From Physcomitrium patens (taxonomy: Eukaryota; Streptophyta; Bryopsida; Funariales; Funariaceae), in contig NC_037254.1 in NCBI RefSeq assembly GCF_000002425.4, positions 6,430,144 to 6,494,143 on the forward strand: a stretch of DNA of 64,000 nt. The letters run 5' to 3'. Every line of letters starts with the position of its first letter. Positions within the stretch are counted from its first letter, which is position 1. Shown here one piece after another: positions 38,350 to 49,526 of the stretch. The notes beneath the pieces are model-generated. The model searched no databases, was not told where the DNA came from, and saw only the letters and a program-made list of their open reading frames with translations. The translations under genes and the position numbers were made by a program.

Positions 38350-38384
38350 AAAAGAAAAAGAAAAAAAAAAAAAAAAAAAAAAAA
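38350..38384. repeat. Poly-A tract beside gag of element B
   Basis: A run of A with two early G interruptions, in the leader just before gag, the same place as the tract at 16,518 in element A. Confidence 0.9.
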
Positions 38385-38423
38385 TCCAAAAGAATATTAA
38401 AAAATGAACAATATTAATATACA

Positions 38424-38487
38424 GGAGGATAATCTACAATCTCTAAAATGCTATAGTCCTTCAAAGAAGAGAGGTAATTTACTCTCT
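38424..38487 (-). other. Paired leader hairpins of element B
   Basis: Two short hairpins between primer site and gag: about 38,424-38,443 (weak stem) and 38,468-38,487 (six-base stem AGAGAG/CTCTCT around a GTAATTTA-like loop). Equivalent pairs occur in the leaders of A, C and the left-edge element. Confidence 0.55.
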
Positions 38488-38539
38488 ATCAAGAAAGATG
38501 AAGCTCTTAATTTTTTTTTATGGCACTCTTGATAAATTA

Positions 38540-38968
38540 TTAGAGACCATATACAAGACAAGGATCTAAGACTAAAAAATGGAGGTAATTCTATATTAGA
38601 ATAATAATTGGATAGAAGGCAAGAAGGTCCTAACTAGACCATAAGAAGTGAGTTGTCAAGAGTGAGGATCCCTTCAATCTTCACTCTTATATATACTAGG
38701 TCCTAGGAAGCTTCTTGAAAAGTTTCTGTGAGGCTTGAAAACAAAGCAAGCCTAAGATCTTTCTTCAGCAACTTCCTAAATCATCTAAAGCATCCTAGAA
38801 CCTTCTAGGACCTCTTATGACCTTCTAGAACTTTCTTAGAATCTATTAGAATCTTCCAAAATCTTTTGGAACCTCTTAGAACCTTCAAGAGCCTTCTTAA
38901 AATCTATTGGTACCTTCTGGAACCTTCTAGAACCTTCTGAAATCTTCTTTAATTGTATATCCATGATA
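38540..38968 (-). repeat. Element B 5' LTR
   Basis: Homologous to 33,213-33,714. The TATA-like string is cttatatatact at about 38,690-38,701. The inner edge is uncertain by about 20 bp because the expected TG...CA end there is worn. Confidence 0.8.
38781..38950 (-). repeat. ~10-bp repeat array in B's 5' LTR resembling heat-shock elements
   Basis: About 17 units with consensus AGAACCTTCT. The best part, 38,921-38,938, reads GAACCTTCTAGAACCTTC: four half-sites alternating in orientation at the exact spacing heat-shock factors bind (GAAnnTTCnnGAAnnTTC). The array ends about 80 bp upstream of the TATA-like string in the sense of the element. Confidence 0.8.
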
Positions 38969-40821
38969 ATTGATTGGTCCTCATGGTAGTTGAGTTCTTT
39001 CTTGAAGATCATTTGTACAATCATAAAGACAATGCTTTGAAAGAATATATGCATTCTTTTTTTCAAAAACATCCTAAAAATCTTTATACTAGCTAAAAAT
39101 ATCACTTGATATCTTCTCACTATTAGCAATGGACATAGCATATATATCAAAAGATGGCCCTTTATTTGAGGCATGCATGAAAGCTCTTGCACCTACCAAT
39201 AAAGTTTTGGATATACTAAACATATGGATTTCTACTTGCCTAACAATACCTTGGGCTAAACTATGGGAGAAATTAAGATTGTGAGAAATCAAATCTATCT
39301 GAGGGTTATATCTTTCTAATCACAATAATTCTAAAATGATTGAATTACAAGGAAAGTTAATCATATTAAATATTACTAAACTATAGTAACCACTAATTAC
39401 TACTTTTACAAGAATAGTTTTATATGCAATATCTCCAGAAGATAATGAACATCCATCTATTACTTCTGTATGGACAGGTTTGATTTTCTGAACTAAAGAT
39501 ATATCTTGTTTTTTGATAAAGTCTTCATCTATAAAAGAAGTTGAGGCTCCTAAATCCAACAAGGCTAAGACTTTGTGATTTTTTGGTCTTAAACAAACTT
39601 CTATTGTAAAATAAGATGAAAGATCTGAAGAAAGAATAAGACCTTTATTAGATGTTACAAATGATTCTAACCACACGGTCCCTATCATAGCTAGAGTAAC
39701 TCATTTTCTAATACATTGTCTTTTATGGCAATCATGCTTCTTATTACTGAAGCCATTGCATGTACTTTTTTGCATTATTTTTTTTGGACAATATTGAATA
39801 ATATATTTAGCTTCTCCATAATATAAGTATAAGCCCTCTTGATGTTGTTGACTCTTTTCATGCTCTATGAGGGATTTAAAATGTACCATATCAATTTATA
39901 TTAGTTCTAGCTTTGATAAATAAGTTTTTGAAGATTTAAGAGCTACCAACATTATTTGATTTGTTCTTCTCTGGCCATATCTTTGTTCTTGATATCTTTT
40001 AAATAATTGATTTCCACATACAATGGCTTGAGTAATAAATCGTTCTAAAGATTTTGTCTTTGGCATTGTCAGTAACAAGTCTTTCACATTATCCTTTAAT
40101 CCATATCAAAATTGATTGATAAATGCTTTGTCATTCCACTCCATGTTACAAATAAGGTTTTGGAATTCAACAGCATATATGGTGGCTAAATGTGATCATT
40201 GCTATAAAGATAAGAGCTTAGTCTCTACTATTCTTATTTGATTACTTTGTCCAAATGTGGCCGTAACTACTTCTAAAATTGAATTCAAATCATAAAAGAG
40301 TCACAAATCTTTTTCTATTAAAGATATAAAATAAAAAAGAACACTTCTTAATAGTTATGCTCCTATGAATCCGACTTGAATAAATTTATTAGGATATTAG
40401 AAAGGATGCAATCTTAGATAAAGCTTGACTTGTTGCAAAAATCCTCAAAATTTTGATCTTATTCCATCAAACTTCTCAGGCATACTAATACTTGTCCCTC
40501 TCATGCTTTTAGAAGCAAAACTCTTTGGATTTGGTTGTGAGATCAATCTACTTGCTTTTTTTAACTATACAACTTTTTATTGCAAACTCTAAATTTTTTC
40601 CATAAGCGTAGGTATAGTACCTCCATGATTCATATTGGAAATACGTGAGATTTCTATTCTTAGAGTATTGACAAGCTCATGAAGATCTGCAATAGTTACA
40701 AATCTATTCTTACTTTTGCTAAGAATAACATCTATAATTTTTTCTTCCATAGACAACTCAAAAAAATTCAAAAAGTTAAATTAAAGGAAGGTAATCTACA
40801 ACCTCTAGTAAAAATTTCTAC

Positions 40822-40947
40822 AAAGAGAGATAATCCACTCTCTTTTAAGAAAAGATCAGTATTAGAAAATAAGATTTTTTGTTTAAAAGTGGATAGTCAG
40901 CAACCTTCAAAATATAATAATAGAAGTGGGATAATCTACTCACTTCT
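40822..40947 (-). other. Leader hairpins of element C
   Basis: Two strong hairpins: 40,822-40,845 with an eight-base stem (AAAGAGAG/CTCTCTTT, loop ATAATCCA) and 40,922-40,947 with a nine-base stem containing one G-U pair (AGAAGTGGG with its partner). Two weaker repeats of the loop motif (about 40,787 and 40,890) suggest that the leader unit was duplicated in this element. Confidence 0.6.
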
Positions 40948-40966
40948 TAAACATTTAGATATAGTA

Positions 40967-41526
40967 TGTTAGCAGTCTTGTCAAATTATCAAAGACATGA
41001 ATCTCAAAGAAAGAAACTCCTCTGTACACTCTTGTATCACTAAAAGGAACTAGAAAGTTACTCAAAGATAATATAATATTGAATTAGGATGGCTATTACC
41101 AAAAACAATAAGACTAGAAAGTCTTCAAACATGACCAAGGATTAAAAAGGCCTTGATAAGAGTGAAAAAAGGCCTCATCCTTGCCTCCATATATATTTTT
41201 AATTAGGAGCTATGTGGCGATGTCCTATAGGACCTCCAAAATGTGTTGACTTTGTAAGACATGTATCTTAACTTACAAGACAAGTTTTCTATGTGTGTAC
41301 CACATAGTTAGCTTGTTCTACAATTTACCAATATATATTTAACTTGTTGACCAAGTTTCCAACCTACCAATCAATTACAAACACATGTAAAGTCAAGTAA
41401 TGTCTATGAAGCTTCTAAGAAGTTCATCTAAAAGGTCTTATGAAATTACCCTACTTTTATCTACTTTTACCTATTCCTACCTAACTATATAGATATTTAC
41501 TAAAATACCAATGTATGTTTGTCATA
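40967..41526 (-). repeat. Element C 5' LTR
   Basis: Homologous to 29,346-29,862 and to A's LTRs. It contains the half-site pairs tatGAAgcTTCtaaGAAg around 41,408-41,425 and a TATA region near 41,185-41,200. Confidence 0.75.
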
Positions 41527-41738
41527 GTACCTAGTCAGATATAGCTTCTATTCCTTTCTCTTGATAAAGTTTGGTTTTGTATTATTCTGTTTTATTCTAT
41601 TCTATTATCTTTTGCTTTGTTATGGCTTTCATGTTTTATTTTTTTTAGTTCTATTCAATTTTGTTCTAATTTATGCTATCCTATACTGCTATGGATTGGA
41701 AAGATCTTAGATTTTAGAAATAATTTAGTCTCGTTTTA
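41527..41738 (+). repeat. Element D 3' LTR, right piece
   Basis: Continues the LTR interrupted at 29,345: it matches about 24,847-25,056 (strings cctttctcttgataaagtttg and aaagatcttag). It ends about 41,738. Confidence 0.75.
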
Positions 41739-42695
41739 CTTCTCTACTTTATGAACTTTGAATTTTAAACCTCTAAGCAACTATGGCTTTTGGAATTGTC
41801 TTGAAGCCAAAAAGACATGGAACTAAAATATTCCAATTATGAATAAATTAGTCAAAAGTCTTAAAAGGATTGGCCTTTGGTGAATCTTTTTATAGAAGTA
41901 ATTTTTTTTATAAAAGAGATTCTCTCTAAATTCAAAGAATTCAAAACAAAATAGTCATTATTATGTAGAACTTTCTTATGGACAATACATAAGCATAGCA
42001 ATTATCTATATTTTAATAAAGAGGTGTGGAATAATAATAAAGTAGATTTTGAAATTTAATCAATTTTAACAGATCATGGTAGTATTTAATAAAAATTAAT
42101 AATAAATAAACTATATAAATAAATAGATAATAATAAAGTCCTATTTTGTTATTAGGATTGAACTTAGATACTTAAGTATATGATAGACACTAAGCACCTA
42201 AAAAAAAAAAGTATAGAACTTTCAATGTAGAATCATTGTATATACTAAATAAGACTCTGACATATAGAATCATGTAGTAATTCTAAATAGTAGTGTTTCA
42301 TCCAATGTCTAATTCTTTGTATTTTAAGTCTTTAAATGCCTTGTACTTTACATACTTTAGTTAATGCATTAGATATAACTTGCTTTTGTTTAAAAATCAA
42401 TAAAATAAAATATAAAATATAAATAAAATATAAAATATATAAATAATTTTTTAAGACCTTTCCATCAAATAAATATATAATTTAAAAAATATTTGAAGAA
42501 TATTTTAGATATGTTGTTTTAAATGTTGGCATTGTATGTTAAAAAATAGTTGTAATTAAAAATATATTTAAGATATAGATTGATAATAAGTAGAATGGCA
42601 AAAAAGATAAGCCAAAAAATAATATTTAAGTTTTTTGCTTTTGTATAATTATTTTATACTTTATCATTTATTATGCAAGTACAAAAATAATTAAT

Positions 42696-42742
<47 letters not shown>

Positions 42743-43482
42743 ATTTTGTATTTATAAAATATGTTGGTACTATCTAAAATTGTATATAAAGCTATTAGTT
42801 CTACCAAGTAGTCTTATCTTTATTATTAAATCCAAAAGACTATTTGATATTTTTTTTATCTATAATTTCATATAAAAATTATTGTTATTTGAGGTTTTTT
42901 TTATTGTTATTGATTTAATATATTATACTTGAATTTTAGACTAGTTAATTATTAACTTACAAGTAGGGACAATAATACAACCTTATAATTTAAGCTTTAT
43001 CAATCAACATTATTATAGTCTTATATATAGAGATAAATGATAAATAAGAAGATAGTAATGAAATTACAATCAATTTTAGATTGATATAATTTAAGTTTGT
43101 TTAATAATAGTCAATTGATTAGATATTATAACAAAATAGTGACCAATTTTGAAGATGTTTAATTATTTATTTTTGGTTGGATATAATAAATTATTATTAT
43201 ATATATTTAGGAATGATAAAGTAGACATTATTTATTAGAATTTATCTTGATCACTTTATAAAATCTTAATATGTTAAAATAAATAGTAGAAATATCATAA
43301 AGTATTATAAACAATAGACTTTGTTTTAATATTGTAGCTCAAATATATGCCATAGTCTAACATAGGATAATTGTATAGCAAAAAGAGTGTAGAAATCAAT
43401 ATTATTTTACTAATTGATGTTGATTCAACTAAATATTTTGGATATATTATTTTAAAATATATTTTGGATTGTGCTACAATAA

Positions 43483-43541
<59 letters not shown>

Positions 43542-43760
43542 AAAGGATGTAATACAATGTGTGGTCATATACACCTATACACACATATCACATACTAAGA
43601 TAATAAAACAAACAGATCCAATTGTACACAAGAAATAAATATTAAAGGTACAAACAAACCTCACCATGAGTAAAGATATTCTACAATGATTATTATAAAA
43701 ACAAATCTTTAAAATAATAACAAAGATGATAAAGGAACTTCACAAGAAACTATCAAAACT
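41739..43760. other. AT-rich intergenic stretch with microsatellites
   Basis: No gene or element with recognisable ends. It holds a (TG)n tract at about 42,695-42,745 and a (TA)n(GA)n tract at 43,482-43,537. Ends where composition rises toward the ARO promoter. Confidence 0.6.
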
Positions 43761-45552
43761 TTAATCAGCTTAAACAAATATACGAGAAGAATGTTTGAAT
43801 TCGTTCAAAACATAGAAAATGCAAAAAAGGGGAAAGTCCACGTAGGATGTGGAATGTTGGTGGAGCGAAGGCTTCATGCTGGAGTGAAGGGGAATGAGAG
43901 GAGCGCAGCACGAGAGATTCAACGCGGCACCGCCGCGGTGAGGTAGGTCACGAGCGGAGTCCGCGTCCACTCCGACGAACTGCTCCACCACGGAATGAAT
44001 GCGAGGTAGTGAAAAGGGAGGACTGGGGGACTGGGGGCTGGATTGGACTGGGAAGCGATTGAGGTGGGGCATCTTTGACAAATCGCAGCGATGGACGGGG
44101 ATCCGCAGGCTGTCTGTCCATGAGATGAAAGTAGCTGCTGGTGGGTGACGCTCGTGACGTTTAATTTTCTCATGCGCGTGATGGTTTGCAATGGTGACCT
44201 GGAGTCTCACACTAGAAAACGATTGATTAATCAACGCCTTGGTCTTTCACTCCCTCCCCCGTCTTTCACGCGCCTCCATTTGCTTCTTCATCTTCCTTCT
44301 TTCTCTTCTTCTTCTTCTTCTTCTTCTCTATCATCAGCATCATCATCTCCTTTGCAGATCCACATCCCTTCGCAGTCTCGCTCTCGGGTCGTCATCTTCA
44401 TCGGGAGCGACAGTTTCGCCCAAACCTTTTTATCAGTTTGTGTGCCGTTATTCTAGACAGCTGCGGGATTTTGTCACATGTGGCGGCTCGCGGTAATGTG
44501 TTGGGCGGAGAGGGTATGGTATTTTGGATCTGCGAGTGGGATTTGTAGTTTTAGGGCTGGCAACTTCTGGGTGGTGATTGTGGCCTAGTATTCTGGGTGT
44601 GGTGGTTATTGGGGTGTAGGCTTGGTGGGGATCTGATCTGGTCCATGAAGTCCTGAGCACCTTATTTTGAGGAAGACGTCAGTTTTCGCCATCGCGTCGA
44701 TGAATCGGTGTGCGCTGGTAGTAATTGGTTAATTTGTGGGTGAGTTTTGGTCCATGGCACCACAGCAGCCGTGATTTGGAGTTTTATTTATTTATTTATT
44801 TATTTATTTATTTTTCTTCTTCTTCCTCTTCTTCTTCTTCTTCTTCTCGTTTCCGTGTTAAGGAACATCATTGTTGATCTTTGGATTGTTTTCTTACCGA
44901 CTCACACACTACACACGTGAGCGAATCCTGTGTTTCTCTTGCACTTTATGGTTTATAGTAAATGGTGTGGTCCTTGCACCTTGGGGTTTTGCAGGTTCTG
45001 ATCATGTAGTCTCGTACTCCGCTTGTGGCCCGCGATGACTACACATTTTTACCGTTTGAAGTGGGTGCGTATACTCAACAATGTGGTCGATTTACCACAT
45101 TGAGGCGCTGAGAGGGGAGTGCGCTAACAAGCTCGTCAGTTTATCACTTGCTATTATGTAGCTGACACTCTACTGTATGGTCCCCATGTTGGAGGCAGAA
45201 TGGAAATGAAGAGAATGGGACTGGTTTCCGTTTAAGTATTAGAATATTCCATAGAGGCCATATTCGTGGTGCTGCGATTTCTTTTGACAAGGTTCTGGAC
45301 CTCTGCCATTGAAGATCCTACGGAGCGCAGACACTGCGTCAGCTTCCGTAGAAAGAAATGCACTTTAATAATTTCTAGGGTAATTTCCGCTTATCTCGGC
45401 GAAGTAGAAAGTCACAAGACGAATTGGCAGCGTTAGAATGCGGGACATGTAGATCTTCTAACAAGAGTAGGGTCCTGTGAAGCCACATGTAGAATTTCAA
45501 GCACCTCGAATTTGAAGCATAGTCATCTGGAGGGTGAATCATTGTGTTCAAA
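43761..45552 (+). promoter_or_regulatory. Promoter and probable 5' untranslated region of the ARO gene
   Basis: GC rises sharply near 43,850. A pyrimidine-rich (CTT)n tract lies at 44,283-44,328 and an (ATTT)n(CTT)n tract at 44,781-44,848; CT-rich runs are common around plant transcription starts and in 5' untranslated regions. No conserved coding exon is seen before 45,553, so at least part of this is likely a long leader, possibly with an intron. A 154-codon open frame on the minus strand (43,770-44,234) matches nothing I know. Confidence 0.4.
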
Positions 45553-47305
45553 ATGGAGGCTGAGATTGAATGGTACGTAACCCGCCACATGGACCTGAAC
45601 ATGGAGATTCTTCTAGAATTTCCGGTGCGTGTTGCGGAGCTTGTACGCAAATTGGTGGAGGAAGCTGATTCTTTCCGACAGGAGTGTGCGGATCTTAGCA
45701 GCAAAGTGGAAAAGTTGATACAATTACTACGGGCAGCCGCTAGGAAAGTGGGGCTGTACGAGCGACCCACACGGCGAATAATGCTGGAAGTGATGAAGGC
45801 GTTGGAACGGGCTCTGGGGTTGGTGAAGAAGTGCAAGAGGGGTGGTATGCTCAAGAGGGTAATGACTATCACCACTACTGCAGATTTCAAAAAAGTGATT
45901 ATGTATATGGACAGCGCGATAGGGGACATCACGTGGCTGTTGAACGTCTCCTCCACAGGGGATGAGCGCTCTGGCGCAGGATTGCCCCCCATCGCATCCA
46001 CCGATCCCATGCTGGCACTTGTCTGGGAGCAAGTATCTATTGTGCATGCAGGAACACCAGAAGAGAAGGCAGAAGCAGCAGAGTATTTGGGGAACTTGGC
46101 CAGGGGTAACGAACGAAACACAAAGATCATAATTGAGGAAGGAGGGGCGGCGCCATTGCTGCGGTTGCTCAAAGAGGGCACGATTGCTGGTCAAGAAGGT
46201 GCTGCCACAACCTTGGGTTATTTGGCTGGGAACAAGGAACGAGTTCGGCAGTTACGTACCGACGGAGCTATCAGTGTCTTTGCGCACATTTTGAGCAGTC
46301 ATGCGACGTCCATGAAAGTTCAGGTAACAGTTAGTCTCCTTTCTTGTCGCTTTCTTCTATGCACATAAGCAATAGAACCACAGGTGTATCATTCTCATTC
46401 CCATGCTCAGTATATTTGAACTCTAGGATGCATTACATAACTTCATCGGGATGAAAAGGATTTTCACAAACGTGTCCTTGTTGTTCCTTAAACCCAGTTA
46501 AAAGTTGCAGCAGCAGTTGCAAAGTTTGCTGAGCTGGATGATGAAGCACAAAGTGAGCTTGCCTCTCAGGGTGCGATCAGATTATTGGTGGCTCTTCTTG
46601 CCCATCAGACCAATACTGTTGAGGGCGCGGACAACCCAGTAAGCATTCACGCAGTTGTAAGGACAAGTATGAGCCAGCTGAAAAGTACTGCTATCAAGGG
46701 AAACAACTCCCAATACGACTCACGTGTACAACCTGTAGCAATGGCAGCCTCTTCAGTGATGGCTCGCATGAGAAGCGCTGCCCCACCCAGTATTGCAGAG
46801 AACCCTTCTTCTTCTAGCGCAAGAATGAATGTACCTCTGCGACAGAGTAGTCGAGCGCATCGAGATTTGGAGGACCCTGCTGTCAAGTTTCAGATCAAGG
46901 TGGAAGCTGCCAACGCACTTTGGAAACTCGCAGCAGGAAACATAAAAAATTGCAAGCTCATCACAGACACGTGTGCACTTCTGTGCTTCGCAAAGTTTAT
47001 GAAACTGAGCGGAGGGGAATTGAAATATAATTCTGTTATGGCTGTTAAGGAAATCGCAGCTGCTGCAGAAAGGGACCCTGAGCTTCGTCGAGCCGCATTC
47101 AAGACCAACTCGCCATCAGCAAGAGCTGTTGTCGAACAGCTTTTGAAAGAGATTACAAACGAGAACGGAGAACCTGAACTCCAGGTACGCCCTCTGAGAC
47201 TTCATGACTGCCCGGGATCACTTCTGCGTTAACTGAATTTCAATATCCGTATATGATCTTTTACAGAGTTGTATAGTTTCGTGAAGCAAAATTATTCTCG
47301 AAGTA

Positions 47306-47340
<35 letters not shown>

Positions 47341-48040
47341 AACCGTATTACGTACTAATGAAATGTTTTTTCTGATTAGCACGTTCCAGTTTTAGCACTT
47401 TTTTGCTAGCAGACTCCGTAGTAAGAAGCTTTAAAATTATTTCAAAGCTGATTGGGATTCCTGGCTAACCTATTAATTAGCCCACAACAAAGTTGGTATT
47501 TACAAGAAGGTTGTGCATGGTTGCCAGGTAGCATGTTGTAAAGCTATAGGAAGTTTGGCAAGGATTTTTCCTTCACCTGCTGAGCTTCCTATTAGGGCGT
47601 TGACTTCAGCCTTAGCCAACCAGAACCAGGACGCCATTCAAGTTGCCACAGAAGCGGCCTCTGCATTGTCGAAGTTTGCGAGTGACGAGAACTACTTGCA
47701 CTTGGAGCACTCAAAGAACATCATTCAAGAAGGAGCGGTGGAACACTTGGTTCTGTTGGCATTGAATTTTGGGTACTCAGAATCACAACTCTCTGCGATT
47801 GAACTTCTTTGTTATCTATCATTGAATGTCCCTGATAGTGAATCATTAGCGAGCGCGAACATTATCCACGTCTTGAAATCTACTGTGCACGCCAACCAGT
47901 TGTCTCAGTTATTTGCGAAACATGAGAATGCTCGACCATTGATCATGGATGCCATCGCAAAGCTGGAGTTTTGGCAGCTTCGAAGCTCCAGTTTTACTGT
48001 AGACATAGGGCATGACAGGTCCGACTACATGGACGAGTAA
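45553..48040 (+). CDS. ARMADILLO-REPEAT-ONLY (ARO) protein
   Basis: Homologue of Arabidopsis ARO1-ARO4, armadillo-repeat proteins that sit at the plasma membrane with ROP GTPase regulators and keep polar tip growth focused in pollen tubes, root hairs and trichomes. Three exons: 45,553-46,323, 46,498-47,184 and 47,528-48,040, all joined between codons at GT-AG introns of 174 and 343 bp; about 656 residues, near the 660 or so of ARO1. Start chosen at the ATG giving MEAEIEWYVTRHMDL; a GTG nine bases upstream is not used. The N-terminal helical domain shows the family pattern (FRQECADLSSKVEKL, LYERPTRRI, IGDITWLLNVS, LPPIASTDPML). Armadillo repeats follow (EEGGAAPLLRLLKEG, GQEGAATTLGYLA, LASQGAIRLLVALLA). 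A Ser-rich, variable insert lies at about residues 290-365, as in other AROs. The C-terminus (NIIHVLKSTVHANQL) is also conserved. Confidence 0.92.
47309..47339. repeat. (GA)n microsatellite in ARO intron 2
   Basis: About 15 GA units inside the second intron of the ARO gene. Confidence 0.9.
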
Positions 48041-49500
48041 CCTCCGAAACCCTCGTCTGTTCTTTCACTAAAGACGAACATCCTCTGGGAAAAGAAAAGA
48101 ATTTATTGTATTCCTATGCGTCGAGGCTTCGCTTGAAATTCTTTGAGACTGTGCGCTCTTGCTCAAGTGTTTTCGACACTGTAGCATATGCCGAGGCTGT
48201 TGCAGGTTCTTTTGCTTGTAGACCATGTATTACAGTCACGACTTTTCTTTTTCTCTTTCATTTTTTCTGTATAGGCAGGATAGCACCCCAGGTCAAACTC
48301 CGATTTGGGTTTGGTATGGAGTAGTAGACAAGGTCAGGGGCTTGAGGTTATTCTTACTGAGAGAGAACATCATTCCACCTTACTAGGAGTTCATGAAGTG
48401 AGATGGATGGCTACATTTGCCAGCTATATTTAATGTCTTTAACCTGTGTCAACTGGAGTGCGTCCACTTTGAATTCCTAGCTCCACAGCAATTTATTTCA
48501 GCTTAAATATGATGGAATGTTGAGGCTCTGTTTTATTTTGCTTTTTCCGGTGGATACCCATGTTGTTCCATTTGCTGTGCCATCCCGACGTGGTGAACCT
48601 TCACGCTTTTGCGCATGATCATCGTTGCTGCACCCAGCCCTGATCTCTGCTGAAATGCGCTCTCCATCTCACCCTCCAACATTTGATGTTCAGTGCATTG
48701 TCGAAGCCAATGGTATACTAATCTCATCCATGTGGCAATATGACGATTCTTGAGTTTGTGGTCAGAGATTCATTTCCTCAGAGCATGATAGTAAATGGTG
48801 AAACACTGATTCTTCGATTCCGCAAACTAAGTGCAAGACTGGCAAACGACTCAATTATGCGTTTGGTATGGTATCAAATTGTGTGTTTTTTTACTTGTAC
48901 GCAAGTAATAATCAAATAACAGAATGAATGAATAAAATTAACAATTGTAACCAAAGAGTACAAATATAGGTTTGAAAACTTAGGTTACAAATTTAGGTTT
49001 TTTATGACCTTTGTGTTTCCCTTTGCCTCTTCTTTTTCATTGTCGCTTTTCCTACTTTTTTCCCTTGTTATCATTAACAGTATTTTCTATTTGGCTTTTA
49101 TATATAACTTTCCTATTTGCCTTTTGCAATTGTGAGATCATTTATTTCCTTAATTCATAATACTTAGACCTCTTTTCAATACAAATGTTGTAGTACTTCC
49201 CAACACAAAGAGTAGTTGGATCACAACTACAAAAACATTTAGGCACAATAATTCATTCTTCAGTGGTTTAGTTTAATTTAGTTTTTGTCTCTCTCCATTG
49301 TTTATCTTATGGAAGTATTTCAGCCGTTGTCCAAGTTTAGGGACTTCATTATGATTATTATTATTTTAAAATTAAATACAATTTTGAAAGCCAATATTAA
49401 TAGAATTGCCTGCATGGTTAAGAAAAACATATTCATTCATGGACATTGGTCAAACCCTAAAGCTAATAACAAATAACATGGAATGTGATTATGGATGTGG
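48041..49500 (+). other. ARO 3' region and AT-rich intergenic DNA
   Basis: 48,041 to about 48,500 keeps transcribed-like composition and is probably 3' untranslated region. From about 48,860 the sequence becomes AT-rich with short T runs. No gene or element recognised. Confidence 0.45.
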
Positions 49501-49526
49501 GTGAAATACATTCATCTCATTCTCGT

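Larger units (their letters stand above)
33213..38968 (-). mobile_element. Element B: chromovirus (Ty3/gypsy) with both LTRs, inserted in element C
   Basis: Minus-strand element of 5.8 kb. 5' LTR about 38,540-38,968; leader about 38,306-38,539; gag about 37,600-38,305 (INLPKKFDGTYSKFCGFVN); protease about 36,960-37,200; reverse transcriptase about 36,490-36,950 (FVVIYLDDILFF); RNase H about 36,054-36,485; integrase about 34,880-35,980; chromodomain about 34,370-34,510 (GYDINDHTWKPACNL); 3' LTR 33,213-33,714. Target repeat ataga (33,208-33,212) and its worn copy attga (38,969-38,973). It is broken in many places but the youngest of the three nested elements. It lies in the stretch between C's protease and reverse transcriptase, where A's continuous sequence shows the empty site. 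Confidence 0.88.
29346..41526 (-). mobile_element. Element C: chromovirus (Ty3/gypsy) with both LTRs, inserted in D and hosting B
   Basis: Minus-strand element. 5' LTR 40,967-41,526; leader about 40,772-40,966; gag about 39,890-40,771; protease about 39,320-39,690; a linker to 38,974; then inserted element B; reverse transcriptase about 32,600-33,207; RNase H about 32,100-32,600; integrase about 30,900-31,900; integrase tail and chromodomain about 30,510-30,900; 3' end 29,863-30,510; 3' LTR 29,346-29,862. The flanks share gtac (29,342-29,345 and 41,527-41,530), the likely target repeat. It is badly broken. Removing it rejoins the two halves of D's LTR. Confidence 0.85.
24614..41738 (+). mobile_element. 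Element D: old Ty3/gypsy element, interrupted in its 3' LTR by element C
   Basis: Plus-strand gypsy fossil. 5' LTR 24,614-25,056; primer site just after; gag about 25,215-26,000; reverse transcriptase about 26,350-26,900 (VVFIDDILVYSK around 26,735-26,770); RNase H about 27,000-27,540; integrase about 27,900-28,700; 3' LTR in two pieces, 29,109-29,345 and 41,527-41,738, with element C between them. It is broken many times over, and being the host of two further layers it is the oldest of the nest. No target duplication could be recognised at its outer ends. Confidence 0.8.

Noticed and set aside
43482-43537. Structured element at the (TA)n(GA)n tract
   Set aside because: Simple microsatellite; similar tracts occur at 42,695, 47,309, 62,293 and 63,153.
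43770-44234. 154-codon minus-strand open frame before the ARO gene
   Set aside because: Low-complexity Pro/Ser/His composition in a GC-rich promoter region, no known domain, AT-rich at its end.
45375-46194. Two long open frames on the minus strand opposite ARO exon 1
   Set aside because: The plus strand encodes a clear ARO protein; these frames are its shadow and show no conserved motif.
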